DNA of 64,000 nt, taken from assembly GCF_003815715.1 (NCBI RefSeq), contig NZ_CP033922.1, positions 2,262,001 to 2,326,000 on the forward strand, written 5' to 3'. This stretch comes from Chryseobacterium sp. G0162 (GTDB taxonomy: Bacteria; Bacteroidota; Bacteroidia; Flavobacteriales; Weeksellaceae). Within the stretch, counting starts at the first letter, position 1; each line of letters starts with the position of its first letter. Below the pieces are notes generated by a model. The model saw nothing but the letters and a program-made list of their open reading frames with translations. It ran no database searches and was not told the origin of the DNA. Made by a program: the position numbers and the translations under genes. Shown here piece by piece: positions 22,443-32,543 of the stretch.

Positions 22443-23672
22443 TTATACTAAGCTATTTTTATCTGAATAATTAAGTTTAAAGAAAATAAAAGTCATCATG
22501 GAGAAGGCCAGCAAAGAGCTTCCACCATAACTGAAATAAGGAAGCGGAATCCCTACCGTTGGAAAGAGTCCCATAACCATCCCTAAATTGATTGAAAAGT
22601 GCATCAGCAAAATCGAAGCAAAGCAATACCCAAATACTCGGTTAAAGGTAGACTTCTGTTGTTCCGCCAGGTAATAGATTCGTCCGATATAGACCATATA
22701 ACATAAAATAAGGATAGCACTTCCTAGGAAACCCCATTCTTCTCCTACCGTACAGAAAATATAATCGGTTTCCTGCTCTGGAACGAATTTTCCCTGGGTA
22801 ACTGATCCTTCACGGTAACCTTTTCCTAAAAGTCCTCCAGAGCCGATCGCCGTTTTGGAATATAATAAGTTGTATCCTGAAGTATCTCTAAATGCTTTTT
22901 CACCTTTATAAAGAACCTCAATTCTTTCTCTCTGATGTTTAGGTAATTTTTCTAAAATATAAGGAGAACCAAATGCCAATCCGCATAATAAAAGAATAGA
23001 TCCCGAAATTCCTGATATAGAAATCACATCCCAAGACATTCTGTGGTAATTCATCGCGATCAGAATACCGGCGATGATTAAAATAGCCACAGCAACATAT
23101 ACTGGCGGAATCGCTAGAGCTACTAAAAAAACAGCAGCAAAAACAAATCCCACCCCAAATAGCAAGCCACTTAATCCTTCTCTATATAAAGCAATAAAAA
23201 ATGCAATAAATACAAGCATAGACCCCACATCAGGAATAGCCAATACCACAACCGCTGGAATACCGATAATCCCTAAAGCTGTAAGCAGTGATTTTTTATT
23301 CTTAAGATTAAAATCAGGTCCTGAAACATAGTTGGCCAGCATCAATGCTGTACCAATTTTTGCGAACTCTACGGGCTGCATCGTAAGGCTTCCAAATTTA
23401 TACCAGTTCTTTTGTCCCAGAATTTCCTTTCCAAAAGGGAAAAGACCTATCAGTAAGAGAACACCGCCTATATAAATAATACCTGCCATATTCTCGAAGA
23501 ATTTACTTCTTCCTACAAATATAACAAGTCCTACCACTAAAGATATACAGAAGAAGATCAATTGCTTTTCTCCTAATTTCTGGTCAACACTGTAAATATT
23601 AGCAATGGCAAAAATGCAAAGCATGAAATACAGTCCTAGACCCAATTTATCTATTCCTTCTGTCCATTTCAT
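22443..23672 (-). CDS. rodA: Rod-shape peptidoglycan polymerase RodA (SEDS family)
   Basis: This 409-aa polytopic membrane protein has about ten hydrophobic segments. SEDS signatures are clear: QPVEFAKIGTALMLANYVSG, then GKGYREGSVTQGKFVPEQET with the catalytic-site region DYIFCTVGEEWGFLG, and FPTVGIPLPYFSYGGSS near the end. It polymerises lipid II into glycan strands in partnership with PBP2, whose gene overlaps its start by 4 nt (ATGA). Last gene of the mreBCD-mrdA-rodA operon. Confidence 0.95.
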   Translation of the reverse strand: MKWTEGIDKLGLGLYFMLCIFAIANIYSVDQKLGEKQLIFFCISLVVGLVIFVGRSKFFENMAGIIYIGGVLLLIGLFPFGKEILGQKNWYKFGSLTMQPVEFAKIGTALMLANYVSGPDFNLKNKKSLLTALGIIGIPAVVVLAIPDVGSMLVFIAFFIALYREGLSGLLFGVGFVFAAVFLVALAIPPVYVAVAILIIAGILIAMNYHRMSWDVISISGISGSILLLCGLAFGSPYILEKLPKHQRERIEVLYKGEKAFRDTSGYNLLYSKTAIGSGGLLGKGYREGSVTQGKFVPEQETDYIFCTVGEEWGFLGSAILILCYMVYIGRIYYLAEQQKSTFNRVFGYCFASILLMHFSINLGMVMGLFPTVGIPLPYFSYGGSSLLAFSMMTFIFFKLNYSDKNSLV

Positions 23673-25714
23673 TGCTTAACAGGTTTTTTAGCAGCGTTAG
23701 TATTCTTTTTATCCTCTTCTATTTTTTTCTGGAGCTTGGCTTTTTGTTGTTTAACAAGTTCCAGGCTATCTTTTATTCTTTTTTGTTTAATTGAATCCGG
23801 TTTAGGGTCTTTATAAAGTCCCTTGCGCTTCAAATCTGCAATCCATTGCCTTTTGTATTCCGGCATGAAACTCGAGGTAATCATTTTTTTATACAGATTT
23901 TCTCTTTTCAAATCACCGGTAATATATTTTTCAGCAATCACTGTACAAGCCGGACCTGCCCAAGTAGCTCCAAATCCAGCATGCTCCATTACCGCAACTA
24001 CAACAATTTTTGGCTTATCTGCAGGAGCAATCAATACAAAGATAGAATTATCTTTTCCTTGTGGAACCTGTGCTGTACCTGTTTTGGCTAATTGTGTAAA
24101 GTCATTGGATTTCAATCCTCTTGCCGTTCCTCTCAAAACTACGGCTTCCATACCTTTTAAAACAGGTTCAAAATGCTTTGGATCAACTAATGTTTTGTGC
24201 TTAACCTTAAATCTTGGATCGGGATTAGCCTTTCCATCAATTGCTTTTACGATATGAGGAGTATAATACCATCCTTTGTTGGCAATAGCAGCTACATAAT
24301 TTGCCAGCTGAATAGGAGTTACCAAAACATCTCCCTGCCCCATTCCATTATAGATAGCTCCGGTTGACATTTCATCCCAATTTTGGAAATCTGTTCTCTT
24401 GGAACCACTTGCCTTCATGATGGCTTTAAACCTTTTTTCGTAAAAATCTCCGGAAGGTATTCTACCCTTTGCACCCACTGCAAAGTCATTATTTAAAAAT
24501 TCTCCTACTCCAAAGCTGCTCATGATTTTTTTCCACTCATCAACACCTTTTGAGGGATTTCCCGGATACTTTTTAATAATTGCAATAAATGCATAAGTAA
24601 AGAAGCAGTTACTGGAAACCTGAATAGAAGGAATTAACGGATCAGCTCCACCATGCCCTTTAATTCTTTTACCTTTATAGAAAAATCCACCTCCACAAGG
24701 GAAAACCGTTTTTTCATCCATTACTCCCATTTGCATTGCTGCTAAGGCTGTCAATAATTTGAAAGTTGATCCTGGAGGATATCCTGCTTGCAAAGAACGA
24801 TCGAAAGTAGGTTTATTTTCATAAAGCGTATCTTTTGACAGAGCATATAAATTTTTGGATTTATAAGGTCCGGTGAAGAGGTTCGGGTCAATATCCGGTC
24901 CGGTTGCTGCCACTAATACTTCTCCATTATTAGGATCAATAGCTACAATTGCCCCATGCTTGTTGACAAGCATTTCTTCAGCGGTTCTCTGAAGGTCATA
25001 ATCAATAGTAAGAGTAATGTCTTTACCCGTAATTACATCTTTATCCAAAGATCCGTTTTTATAAGAACCAATATTTCTGAGCCTGATATCTTTTTGGATG
25101 TACTTCATTCCTTTTACTCCACGAAGTTCCTTTTCATAAGACTTTTCAACTCCTGTTTTCCCAATAAAATCTCCCGGTAAATAATAGATAGAATCTTTTT
25201 TAATTTCTCTTTCATTTACTTCACTGGTATACCCTAAAAGGTTTCCTGAAGTAGAAACTTCATATTGACGCTGAGGTCTCTGTACGATATTAAATGCAGG
25301 ATATTTAAAAATAATTTCCTGTACTCTCGCAATATCTTCCCTGCTGAGGTCCTTTAGAAATGTCATAGGAGTCAGCTTAGAATAATATTTTTCTTTCTTA
25401 ATAACATTGATTTTGTTGATGAAATCCGTTTTACTGATCTTCATCAGACTGCAAAAGCCTAATGTATCAAAATCCGGTTTCATTAAACCTTGGGTAAAGG
25501 AAATTTCATAAGCAGGCTGGTTTCCTACCATGATCTTTCCGTTTCGATCAAAAATAACTCCACGCTGAGGAATTACATATTCAATTTTGATGGAAGTATT
25601 GGCTGCATTCAGGGCATAACGATCTGTAAACAACTGTAAATACGCAAGTCTCGCCACAAAAATAAGGGCGATAACAACAAGGATGGAAAAAATTTTTAAA
25701 TAACGTGTGTTCAA
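23669..25714 (-). CDS. mrdA: Penicillin-binding protein 2 (elongasome transpeptidase)
   Basis: This 681-aa class B PBP has a single N-terminal membrane anchor (residues about 7-28), a dimerisation/pedestal domain, and a transpeptidase domain with SxxK (Ser316-Lys319 in PPGSTFKL), SxN (Ser367-Ser-Asn369) and KTGTAQ near residue 550. It cross-links the strands made by RodA during side-wall growth. The C terminus is a Lys/Gln-rich tail (about 40 residues) of unknown use. Overlaps mreD and rodA by 4 nt each, so translation is coupled. Confidence 0.95.
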   Translation of the reverse strand: MNTRYLKIFSILVVIALIFVARLAYLQLFTDRYALNAANTSIKIEYVIPQRGVIFDRNGKIMVGNQPAYEISFTQGLMKPDFDTLGFCSLMKISKTDFINKINVIKKEKYYSKLTPMTFLKDLSREDIARVQEIIFKYPAFNIVQRPQRQYEVSTSGNLLGYTSEVNEREIKKDSIYYLPGDFIGKTGVEKSYEKELRGVKGMKYIQKDIRLRNIGSYKNGSLDKDVITGKDITLTIDYDLQRTAEEMLVNKHGAIVAIDPNNGEVLVAATGPDIDPNLFTGPYKSKNLYALSKDTLYENKPTFDRSLQAGYPPGSTFKLLTALAAMQMGVMDEKTVFPCGGGFFYKGKRIKGHGGADPLIPSIQVSSNCFFTYAFIAIIKKYPGNPSKGVDEWKKIMSSFGVGEFLNNDFAVGAKGRIPSGDFYEKRFKAIMKASGSKRTDFQNWDEMSTGAIYNGMGQGDVLVTPIQLANYVAAIANKGWYYTPHIVKAIDGKANPDPRFKVKHKTLVDPKHFEPVLKGMEAVVLRGTARGLKSNDFTQLAKTGTAQVPQGKDNSIFVLIAPADKPKIVVVAVMEHAGFGATWAGPACTVIAEKYITGDLKRENLYKKMITSSFMPEYKRQWIADLKRKGLYKDPKPDSIKQKRIKDSLELVKQQKAKLQKKIEEDKKNTNAAKKPVKQ

Positions 25715-26217
25715 ACTTTTTGTTTGATTTTAAATATTAATGCATAGACCACTATAAATATAAATGAAATTACACTTGTCACCAACACATTAAATAATAT
25801 TTCAAAAAATCTGCTAAACTTAAAGAACTCTATATATTGTACTAAAAGCTGATGCAGGAAAATACTTGAAAATAAAAACAGCAAAAACTGCGCCCATTGC
25901 AGGGACTGAAAAGAGAAAAAGTCTGTAGACGTATCTGTAGATGTTCTGAATATCAAGGTTCTGAAATAGGCTATCAGCGTTGTAGCAAAGGCATTGATCC
26001 CCCAAGAATAGAGGAAACCATCAATAGACAGCCCTATCAAAAAACTTAAAGCAAGGAATTGAAATTTGTTTCTGAAGAAAGGATAGAACATGACGAACAC
26101 AGGATATAATACCGGAGTATACTTCCCGAAAATAGTAATCCTGTTCAATACAAAAATCTGTAATGCAACAAGAAATATCATGATTAATATGTCCGTAAAT
26201 AAAGTTCTGCTAATCAT
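25711..26217 (-). CDS. mreD: Rod shape-determining protein MreD
   Basis: This 168-aa protein has about five membrane segments and is placed exactly between mreC and mrdA with overlaps of 8 and 4 nt. MreD sequences are poorly conserved; hydrophobicity, length and position carry the call. It is an inner-membrane part of the elongasome, bridging MreC and the enzymes. Confidence 0.88.
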   Translation of the reverse strand: MISRTLFTDILIMIFLVALQIFVLNRITIFGKYTPVLYPVFVMFYPFFRNKFQFLALSFLIGLSIDGFLYSWGINAFATTLIAYFRTLIFRTSTDTSTDFFSFQSLQWAQFLLFLFSSIFLHQLLVQYIEFFKFSRFFEILFNVLVTSVISFIFIVVYALIFKIKQKV

Positions 26218-27064
26218 TTTCCTTTTTTATTACAGCCTGCATCGTGTCCTGAATTTTCTGCACTTCTGCTTTCTTCAGGTTCTTCACGACATACACTTTA
26301 TTCAACGCACCCATTTTTTCACTCAGTTCTACTGAGATATCCCAGAAACCGGTTTTATTATCTACTGAATATCCGGCAATAGTTCCGATGGTTACCCCTT
26401 TTGGAAAAATTGCAGATTTCCCGTCTGTAACAACGGTATCTCCAACTTTTAAAGCAACATATTTCGGAATATCTGCAAGGTGCATCACCCTGGAGTTATC
26501 TCCGTTCCATGTTAACGTTCCAAAGTATCCGGAATTTTTCAGAGCGGCATTAATTCTGATCCTGTTTACACTTAATACGGATTGAACCAATGCATAACTG
26601 TCTGTAGAATTGATAACAATCCCCGCGATACCTCTAGGTGCCATTACTCCCATTTGAGGAAATACTCCATCTCTTCGGCCACGATTGATTGTAAAATAGT
26701 TATTTCTTCTGTTGATGCTGTTGAAAACAATTTCACCATCAACAAAAGTATAGATCTGACCGCCTCCGATGGTATCATGTACTCTTTTGAAAACAGGGTT
26801 CTTTGTACCATCTTTTCCATACAATTCTGCCATAAGGGCTTTATTCTGAACCACAAGATCTTCATTGATCTGTTTTAGCTTCAGATAAGAAACTCCCTCA
26901 TCGATATACCCGGAAATCCATGAATTTAACGCAGCCGTTTGGCCTGCAATCCAGGATCTCTGCATGGCATTTCTAGAGAATATCAGAACCAGAGCAATGA
27001 TTTGCAGGAATATAAAGAAGACAAAAAGTGTGTTCTTCGAAAATAATCTCAGCAAAAATCCCAT
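26210..27064 (-). CDS. mreC: Rod shape-determining protein MreC
   Basis: This 284-aa protein has one N-terminal membrane segment (about 12-30), a coiled-coil stretch (YLKLKQINEDLVVQNKALMA) and the two beta-barrel MreC domain, with FTINRGRRDGVFPQMGVMAP and VGDTVVTDGKSAIFPKGVTI as typical segments. It forms the periplasmic scaffold that activates PBP2-RodA. Second gene of the operon, 28 nt after mreB. Confidence 0.93.
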   Translation of the reverse strand: MGFLLRLFSKNTLFVFFIFLQIIALVLIFSRNAMQRSWIAGQTAALNSWISGYIDEGVSYLKLKQINEDLVVQNKALMAELYGKDGTKNPVFKRVHDTIGGGQIYTFVDGEIVFNSINRRNNYFTINRGRRDGVFPQMGVMAPRGIAGIVINSTDSYALVQSVLSVNRIRINAALKNSGYFGTLTWNGDNSRVMHLADIPKYVALKVGDTVVTDGKSAIFPKGVTIGTIAGYSVDNKTGFWDISVELSEKMGALNKVYVVKNLKKAEVQKIQDTMQAVIKKEND

Positions 27065-27092
27065 TCAGATATACAGTCGTAAAAAGTTAAAA

Positions 27093-28118
27093 TTATTTAA
27101 TTAAGAAATTGAATTTATCCATATTCTTAAGAGCAATACCGGTTCCACGAACTACAGCTCTCAACGGATCTTCAGCTACAAATACAGGAAGACCTGTTTT
27201 TTTGTGGATTCTGTCCGCAAGACCTCTTAACAATGCACCACCTCCGGCAAGATAAATACCCGTTTTATAAATATCAGCAGCCAATTCCGGTGGCGTAAGG
27301 GAAAGCGTTTCCATTACAGCATCCTCTATTCTGATGATCGATTTGTCTAATGCACGGGCAATTTCTTTATACCCAACCATAATTTCTTTTGGTTTACCTG
27401 TAATAAGGTCTCTACCTTGTACCGGAATATCTTCGATGTCTACATCAAGATCTTCCACTGCAGAACCTACTTCAATTTTAATTCTTTCAGCAGTTCTTTC
27501 TCCAATGTAAAGGTTATGGTGAGTTCTTAAGTAATATGCAATATCATTGGTAAATACATCTCCAGCAATTTTCACAGATTTATCACATACAATACCTCCT
27601 AAAGCTACTACAGCAATTTCCGTAGTCCCTCCACCTATATCGATAATCATGTTCCCTTCAGGTTTCTGTACGTCAATTCCAACTCCTATAGCGGCTGCCA
27701 TTGGTTCGTAGATCAATCGTACTTCTTTTGCGTTTACTTTCTGAGCAGAGTCTCTTACCGCTCTTTTTTCAACTTCAGTAATACCAGAAGGAATACAGAT
27801 TACAATTCTTAATGCAGGCTGTATGAATTTACCTTTGATTCCAGGAATTTTCTTAATAAATTCCTTAATCATATGTTCAGAAGCGTGGAAATCTGCGATC
27901 ACCCCATCTTTCAATGGACGGATTGTCTTGATATCCTCGTGAGTTTTACCTTGCATATGTTTCGCCTGTTCGCCTACAGCAATCGGTTTACCCGAAGAAC
28001 GTTCAATTGCAACAATTGACGGTTGATCTATAACAATTTTATTATTATGGATGATAAGGGTATTGGCTGTTCCCAGGTCTATCGCAATTTCTTGCGTAAA
28101 CATATCAAATAAACTCAT
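27093..28118 (-). CDS. mreB: Actin-like rod shape protein MreB
   Basis: This 341-aa bacterial actin shows phosphate-1 (IDLGTANTLI), connect-1/phosphate-2 (IDIGGGTTEIAVV) and adenosine (LAGGGALLRGL) motifs. It polymerises beneath the inner membrane and guides lateral wall synthesis. First gene of the operon; a perfect -7 box TATCTTTG (28143-28150, minus strand) stands 24 nt upstream of the ATG. Confidence 0.96.
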   Translation of the reverse strand: MSLFDMFTQEIAIDLGTANTLIIHNNKIVIDQPSIVAIERSSGKPIAVGEQAKHMQGKTHEDIKTIRPLKDGVIADFHASEHMIKEFIKKIPGIKGKFIQPALRIVICIPSGITEVEKRAVRDSAQKVNAKEVRLIYEPMAAAIGVGIDVQKPEGNMIIDIGGGTTEIAVVALGGIVCDKSVKIAGDVFTNDIAYYLRTHHNLYIGERTAERIKIEVGSAVEDLDVDIEDIPVQGRDLITGKPKEIMVGYKEIARALDKSIIRIEDAVMETLSLTPPELAADIYKTGIYLAGGGALLRGLADRIHKKTGLPVFVAEDPLRAVVRGTGIALKNMDKFNFLIK

Positions 28119-28142
28119 ATTTTTCTTCTGATTTTAAGTTTA

Positions 28143-28150
28143 CAAAGATA
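28143..28150 (-). promoter_or_regulatory. -7 box of the mreBCD-mrdA-rodA operon
   Basis: TATCTTTG on the minus strand, a perfect match. No strong internal terminator is seen, so this probably serves all five genes. Confidence 0.6.
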
Positions 28151-28428
28151 TAAATTTAACACTACGAAAGAAATTTCAACACAACATAATTTGGTTAAAA
28201 TTTTATTAAAATTTATAATTCTTTATTAACTTTCTGTTTAGATAATTACAGAGTTTGATTTCAACCAAAATTAATGGAACATCAAAAGGCTAAAAAAGAC
28301 CGGGAAAAGATCAAAGAAAATAGAAAAAATTAACTGATCTCCTTTCTTGACCTTTTTCAACTTAACGCTATAGTTTTTTACGATAATTATCATATACACT
28401 TTCAGAGGATGATTAATTAAAAAAAGCG
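28151..28428. other. Divergent mreB/hemA intergenic region
   Basis: The region is AT-rich and holds only the two divergent promoters. A 19-codon Lys/Glu-rich ATG-TAA frame at 28274-28333 (MEHQKAKKDREKIKENRKN) is the only ORF-like item; I see nothing else supporting it. Confidence 0.4.
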
Positions 28429-28436
28429 TAAATTTG
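28429..28436 (+). promoter_or_regulatory. -7 box of the hem operon
   Basis: TAAATTTG, a perfect match, only 9 nt before the ATG at 28446. The hemA mRNA is therefore nearly leaderless, and the TTG at 28434 inside the box cannot be the start. Confidence 0.6.
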
Positions 28437-28445
28437 CCGTTGCTT

Positions 28446-29720
28446 ATGTTACAGTATTCCAACATCCATCGAACATCGAATTTTGCCGTGCTTTCTATAA
28501 GCTACGAAAAGGCTGATGTAGAAACGAGAGGAAAATTTGCATTCTTTGATGAAAACATCAAAAATTTTGTTTCCCGCGTCCATCAGGAAGATCTTGGGGA
28601 TGCATTTGTGGTTTCCACATGTAACAGGACAGAGATCTACACCACTTCTTCCAATTATCTTTTAGTAGCAGAAGAATATTGCAAAACCATTGGGGTAAAC
28701 ATTACTGATTTTCTTCAGTTTGCTAATATTTTAACTAAAGAAGAGGCTTTAATACACCTTTTCAGAGTTGCTGCCGGACTTGAAAGCCAGATTATTGGAG
28801 ATTTTGAGATTATCGGTCAGATCAAAAAAGCATACAGCCGTTTTAAAAAGGAAAGACAGAATTCTAACCCGTATCTGGAAAGAGCCATTAATGCAGCTAT
28901 TCAGATTTCTAAAAGGATAAAGAACGAAACCGGAATTTCCAATGGCGCTGCTTCTGTATCTTATGCAGCCGTTCATTATATCCTAAACAGTCAAAAGAAA
29001 ATTACTGAAAAGAATATTCTTCTTTTAGGAGTGGGTGAAATCGGACAAAACACGGTTGAGAATCTGGTAAAACATGTTTATCAGCCGAAAATTAAAATCG
29101 CTAACAGAACTCAGGAGAAAGCTGAAAAGATTTCTCAGAAATATAATATTCCTCACGTTGATTATTCTGATTTTGACAAGGAATTAAAAAACACCGATAT
29201 TCTTATCGTGGCTACGGGAGCCAAGCACCCGATTATCAACCAATCACATTTCCCGAACGGAAAAGAAACATTGGTGATAGACCTTTCCATTCCTCATAAC
29301 GTTGAAAAGAATGTTACAGAAAATGAAAATGTAACGTTAATTGATGTGGATGAGCTTTCAAAACAGATCCAGGAAACCATTCAACAAAGGGAAAAAGAAA
29401 TCCCTAAAGCTGAAAAGATCATTAAGGAACTGATGAAAGACTTTATTGAGTGGGAGAAAAAAAGAAAACTAGCACCAAACATTCACCATTTCAAAGCGGT
29501 TTTAAAGAACATGGAACGCAATGAAATGCATAATTTTTACAAGAAAAATAAATATATAGACATCACGGACATGGAACTTTCTGATAAAATGATCCAGAAG
29601 ATCACCAACCGTTTTGCAAAATATATCATCGATAATCCTTTAAAAGCCGAAGAAATTAGTAAATTAATGCACGAAATATTAGTTGAACAACCAAACAACG
29701 AATTCAATGAAAAGCATTAG
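28446..29720 (+). CDS. hemA: Glutamyl-tRNA reductase
   Basis: This 424-aa enzyme reduces glutamyl-tRNA(Glu) to glutamate-1-semialdehyde with NADPH, the first committed step of C5 haem synthesis. The catalytic Cys is in VSTCNRTEIYT; the NADPH domain contains LLLGVGEIGQNTV; a helical dimerisation domain ends the protein. I chose the ATG at 28446 because the longer frame begins inside the promoter. It overlaps hemC by 14 nt. The hemL gene (next enzyme) is not in the window. Confidence 0.94.
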   Translation: MLQYSNIHRTSNFAVLSISYEKADVETRGKFAFFDENIKNFVSRVHQEDLGDAFVVSTCNRTEIYTTSSNYLLVAEEYCKTIGVNITDFLQFANILTKEEALIHLFRVAAGLESQIIGDFEIIGQIKKAYSRFKKERQNSNPYLERAINAAIQISKRIKNETGISNGAASVSYAAVHYILNSQKKITEKNILLLGVGEIGQNTVENLVKHVYQPKIKIANRTQEKAEKISQKYNIPHVDYSDFDKELKNTDILIVATGAKHPIINQSHFPNGKETLVIDLSIPHNVEKNVTENENVTLIDVDELSKQIQETIQQREKEIPKAEKIIKELMKDFIEWEKKRKLAPNIHHFKAVLKNMERNEMHNFYKKNKYIDITDMELSDKMIQKITNRFAKYIIDNPLKAEEISKLMHEILVEQPNNEFNEKH

Positions 29721-30615
29721 AATCGGAACAAGAAGTTCCGCACTTGCACTTTGGCAGGCTAGAGAGGTTGCGAGGCACCTTCAGAACAACAATTATTTAA
29801 CGGAGATTGTTCCTATCGTTTCTTCTGGCGATAAGAACCTTAATCAACCTTTATATTCATTAGGAATTACCGGGGTTTTCACAAGAGACCTTGATATTGC
29901 CCTATTGAATGATGAAATAGATATTGCGGTTCACTCTTTAAAAGATGTCCCTACCCTGTTACCTCAAAATATTGAGATGATTGCCTATTTGGAAAGAGAT
30001 TTCCCACAAGACATTCTGATCAGAAAAGAATCGGCTAAAAACAAAGAACTTCATGAACTGAAGCTTGCAACAAGCAGTTTGAGAAGAAGAGCGTTCTGGT
30101 TAAGACATTTCCCGAATACTGAGTTTTCTGATATCCGTGGAAATATTCAGACGCGTCTTCAAAAACTTGAAGATGGAGATTTTGATGCCACCATTCTATC
30201 TTTGGCCGGAATCAAAAGAATGAAAATGGAAATTGATTATGAAATGCTTCCGGTAATGATTTCTGCCCCATCCCAGGGCGTTATTGCGGTTGCAGGACAT
30301 TCCGATAAACCGGAGATCAATGAAATCCTGAAGCAGATCAACCACAATCCTACTCAGATCTGTGTAGAAATCGAAAGAAACTTCCTAAGTACGCTGGAAG
30401 GAGGATGCACAGCACCTATCGGAGCTTTTGCAGAAATTATTGAGGATCAGATCCGCTTTACAGCTGCACTTTGCTCTCTTGATGGTAAAAACTGTATTGC
30501 AATTGATGAGAACTTCGAGTATAACCTGGAAGAAAATTTTGGAGAAAAGTTCGCCAAGGTAGTCCTGGAAAACGGAGGAAAAGAATTGATGGCAGAAATC
30601 AAAAGCCAGATCTAA
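29707..30615 (+). CDS. hemC: Hydroxymethylbilane synthase
   Basis: This 302-aa enzyme joins four porphobilinogens into hydroxymethylbilane. MKSIRIGTRSSALALWQARE is the family's N terminus, which fixes the start at 29707. LKDVPT with its catalytic Asp and the cofactor-binding Cys in GGCTAPIGAF are both present. It overlaps the end of hemA by 14 nt, so translation is coupled. Confidence 0.95.
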   Translation: MKSIRIGTRSSALALWQAREVARHLQNNNYLTEIVPIVSSGDKNLNQPLYSLGITGVFTRDLDIALLNDEIDIAVHSLKDVPTLLPQNIEMIAYLERDFPQDILIRKESAKNKELHELKLATSSLRRRAFWLRHFPNTEFSDIRGNIQTRLQKLEDGDFDATILSLAGIKRMKMEIDYEMLPVMISAPSQGVIAVAGHSDKPEINEILKQINHNPTQICVEIERNFLSTLEGGCTAPIGAFAEIIEDQIRFTAALCSLDGKNCIAIDENFEYNLEENFGEKFAKVVLENGGKELMAEIKSQI

Positions 30616-30682
30616 GATTATTTAGTTCAATTTTAGATTTCTAATTTCCTTTAAACTCTTTTCATTTTCTAATCCAACAGAC

Positions 30683-31366
30683 ATGAAAATCTTATTTACC
30701 AAAAATATAGACCAAGCTATTATATCCAAAGAATTAGGAGAGGATATCTTGGTTGATTGTGTTGAGGTAATTAAGACCAAGCCTATTCTCATCAGTCCGT
30801 TTGAACTGAAAAACTACTCTTTGATCTTCACCAGTGTAAATGGCGTAGCTTCGTTTTTTAAAAACAGATTTAAGCCTAATGAAAATTTCACGGCTAAAAA
30901 CTACAATAAGATCTACTGCGTGGGTGAAAAGACAAAAAAAGCATTAAGGAAGCACGGCTTTGGGACATTTAAGGTCTTAAGGAATGCAGATGCACTTTCA
31001 AGATTTATCATCGGGAACTGTCAGCATGAACAGTTTCTTCACTTCTGTGGCAATCTTGCCATTAATGTTCTTGATAAGGAGCTTCCTCTTCAAAATATTA
31101 AGTATAAAAAGATTACGATCTACAATACAGAGGAAACCAATCCTTTAATTCCTGAAAAATATCATGCCGCAGTATTTTTTAGTCCAAGCGGAGTTCGTAG
31201 TTTTGCAAAGCAAAATTCCCTGAAAGATATGAAGCTGTTTTCTATTGGAGAAACTACATCAGGAGAATTAAGAAATTATACTCACGAAAACATTTTCACG
31301 TCCGAAGAGAACACCTTGAGCTCTATTTTTGAGCTGATAAGACTGGAAATTGTGAACAAACTTTAG
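30683..31366 (+). CDS. hemD: Uroporphyrinogen-III synthase
   Basis: This 227-aa protein is weakly conserved, as usual for HemD. The two-domain fold is suggested by LIFTSVNGVASFF in the first half and AAVFFSPSGVRSFA in the second, with IYCVGEKTKKALRKHGFG and LFSIGETTSGELR at equivalent positions. Position between hemC and hemE supports it. It closes hydroxymethylbilane with inversion of ring D. Confidence 0.88.
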   Translation: MKILFTKNIDQAIISKELGEDILVDCVEVIKTKPILISPFELKNYSLIFTSVNGVASFFKNRFKPNENFTAKNYNKIYCVGEKTKKALRKHGFGTFKVLRNADALSRFIIGNCQHEQFLHFCGNLAINVLDKELPLQNIKYKKITIYNTEETNPLIPEKYHAAVFFSPSGVRSFAKQNSLKDMKLFSIGETTSGELRNYTHENIFTSEENTLSSIFELIRLEIVNKL

Positions 31367-31412
31367 AATATCTGTTACCGGATTTAAACGGTGATATTAG
31401 TTTAAATAGATT

Positions 31413-32444
31413 ATGATAAAAAACGACCTATATTTAAAAGCACTTCGCGGAGAAACCGTTGAAAGACCTCCTGTCTGGATGATGAGGCAGGCTGGAAGAT
31501 ATCTGCCGGAATTCATTGCTTTAAGAGACCAATATGATTTCTTTACAAGATGTCAGACCCCTGAGCTTGCTGCTGAGATCACTTTACAGCCTATCCGCAG
31601 ATTTCCTTTAGACGCAGCGATCCTGTTTTCTGATATTTTGGTAGTTCCACAGGCTATGGGAATTGATTTCAAAATGAAAGAATCTGTTGGCCCTTGGTTA
31701 GATACTCCTATCAGAACTATGGAACAGGTTCAGAATATCGAAACTCCGGATGTGAATGATACGTTAGGATACGTTTTTGATGCTATCGAATTAACGCTTC
31801 AGAAATTAGATAATGAAATTCCATTGATCGGTTTTGCCGGCTCTCCATGGACAATTCTTTGCTATTGTGTGGAAGGAAAAGGAAGTAAAGCTTTTGATAT
31901 TGCAAAATCTTTCTGTTTCCAACAACCTGAAGCCGCTCATTTATTGCTTCAGAAGATCACCGATACTACTATTGCTTATCTAAAGAGAAAAGTTGAAAAA
32001 GGTGTTTCTGCTATACAGATTTTTGATTCTTGGGGGGGAATGCTTTCTCCAACTGATTATCAGGAATTCTCTTGGCAATATATCAACCAAATCGTTGAGG
32101 CATTAAGTCCTCTTACCCATGTAGTCGTATTCGGAAAAGGATGCTGGTTTGCATTGGAAGATATGACCATGTCTAAAGCTTCTGCTCTTGGTGTTGACTG
32201 GACAATTAAACCGGAATTTGCAAGAACTCTGACAAACCACACCATGACCTTACAAGGAAATTTTGATCCTGCAAGATTACACTCTACACCTGAAACCATC
32301 AAGAAAATGGTAACTGAAATGATTAACCGTTTCGGAAAGGACAGATATATCGCTAATCTAGGACACGGTATTCTGCCAAACGTTCCTGTAGAAAATGCTG
32401 AGGCATTCATCAGAGCGGTTGTTGACTGGAAACCTAATCTATAA
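31413..32444 (+). CDS. hemE: Uroporphyrinogen decarboxylase
   Basis: This 343-aa TIM-barrel enzyme converts uroporphyrinogen III to coproporphyrinogen III. The N-terminal signature [15 protein letters not shown] and the [11 protein letters not shown] segment (catalytic Asp) are clear, and [14 protein letters not shown] supplies a conserved His near the C terminus. Last gene of the hem unit, followed by a hairpin terminator. Confidence 0.96.
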   Translation: MIKNDLYLKALRGETVERPPVWMMRQAGRYLPEFIALRDQYDFFTRCQTPELAAEITLQPIRRFPLDAAILFSDILVVPQAMGIDFKMKESVGPWLDTPIRTMEQVQNIETPDVNDTLGYVFDAIELTLQKLDNEIPLIGFAGSPWTILCYCVEGKGSKAFDIAKSFCFQQPEAAHLLLQKITDTTIAYLKRKVEKGVSAIQIFDSWGGMLSPTDYQEFSWQYINQIVEALSPLTHVVVFGKGCWFALEDMTMSKASALGVDWTIKPEFARTLTNHTMTLQGNFDPARLHSTPETIKKMVTEMINRFGKDRYIANLGHGILPNVPVENAEAFIRAVVDWKPNL

Positions 32445-32491
32445 GAATTAAAAACCTTCACTCTAAAGGTTTAAGGTTTAAGATAACAAAA

Positions 32492-32521
32492 GAAGCCCTA
32501 TCATTACTGACAGGGCTTTTT
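32492..32521 (+). terminator. Terminator of the hem operon
   Basis: AAGCCCTATCA pairs with TGACAGGGCTT (one mismatch) around TTAC, followed by TTT. The stop of the minus-strand sufS lies shortly downstream, so it may work both ways. Confidence 0.7.
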
Positions 32522-32543
32522 ATATGTTTAATAGAATTCATTA

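Noticed and set aside
28274..28333. 19-codon Lys/Glu-rich ORF between mreB and hemA
   Set aside because: Very short, no promoter box at a good distance and no terminator; AT-rich purine-rich DNA gives such frames by chance.
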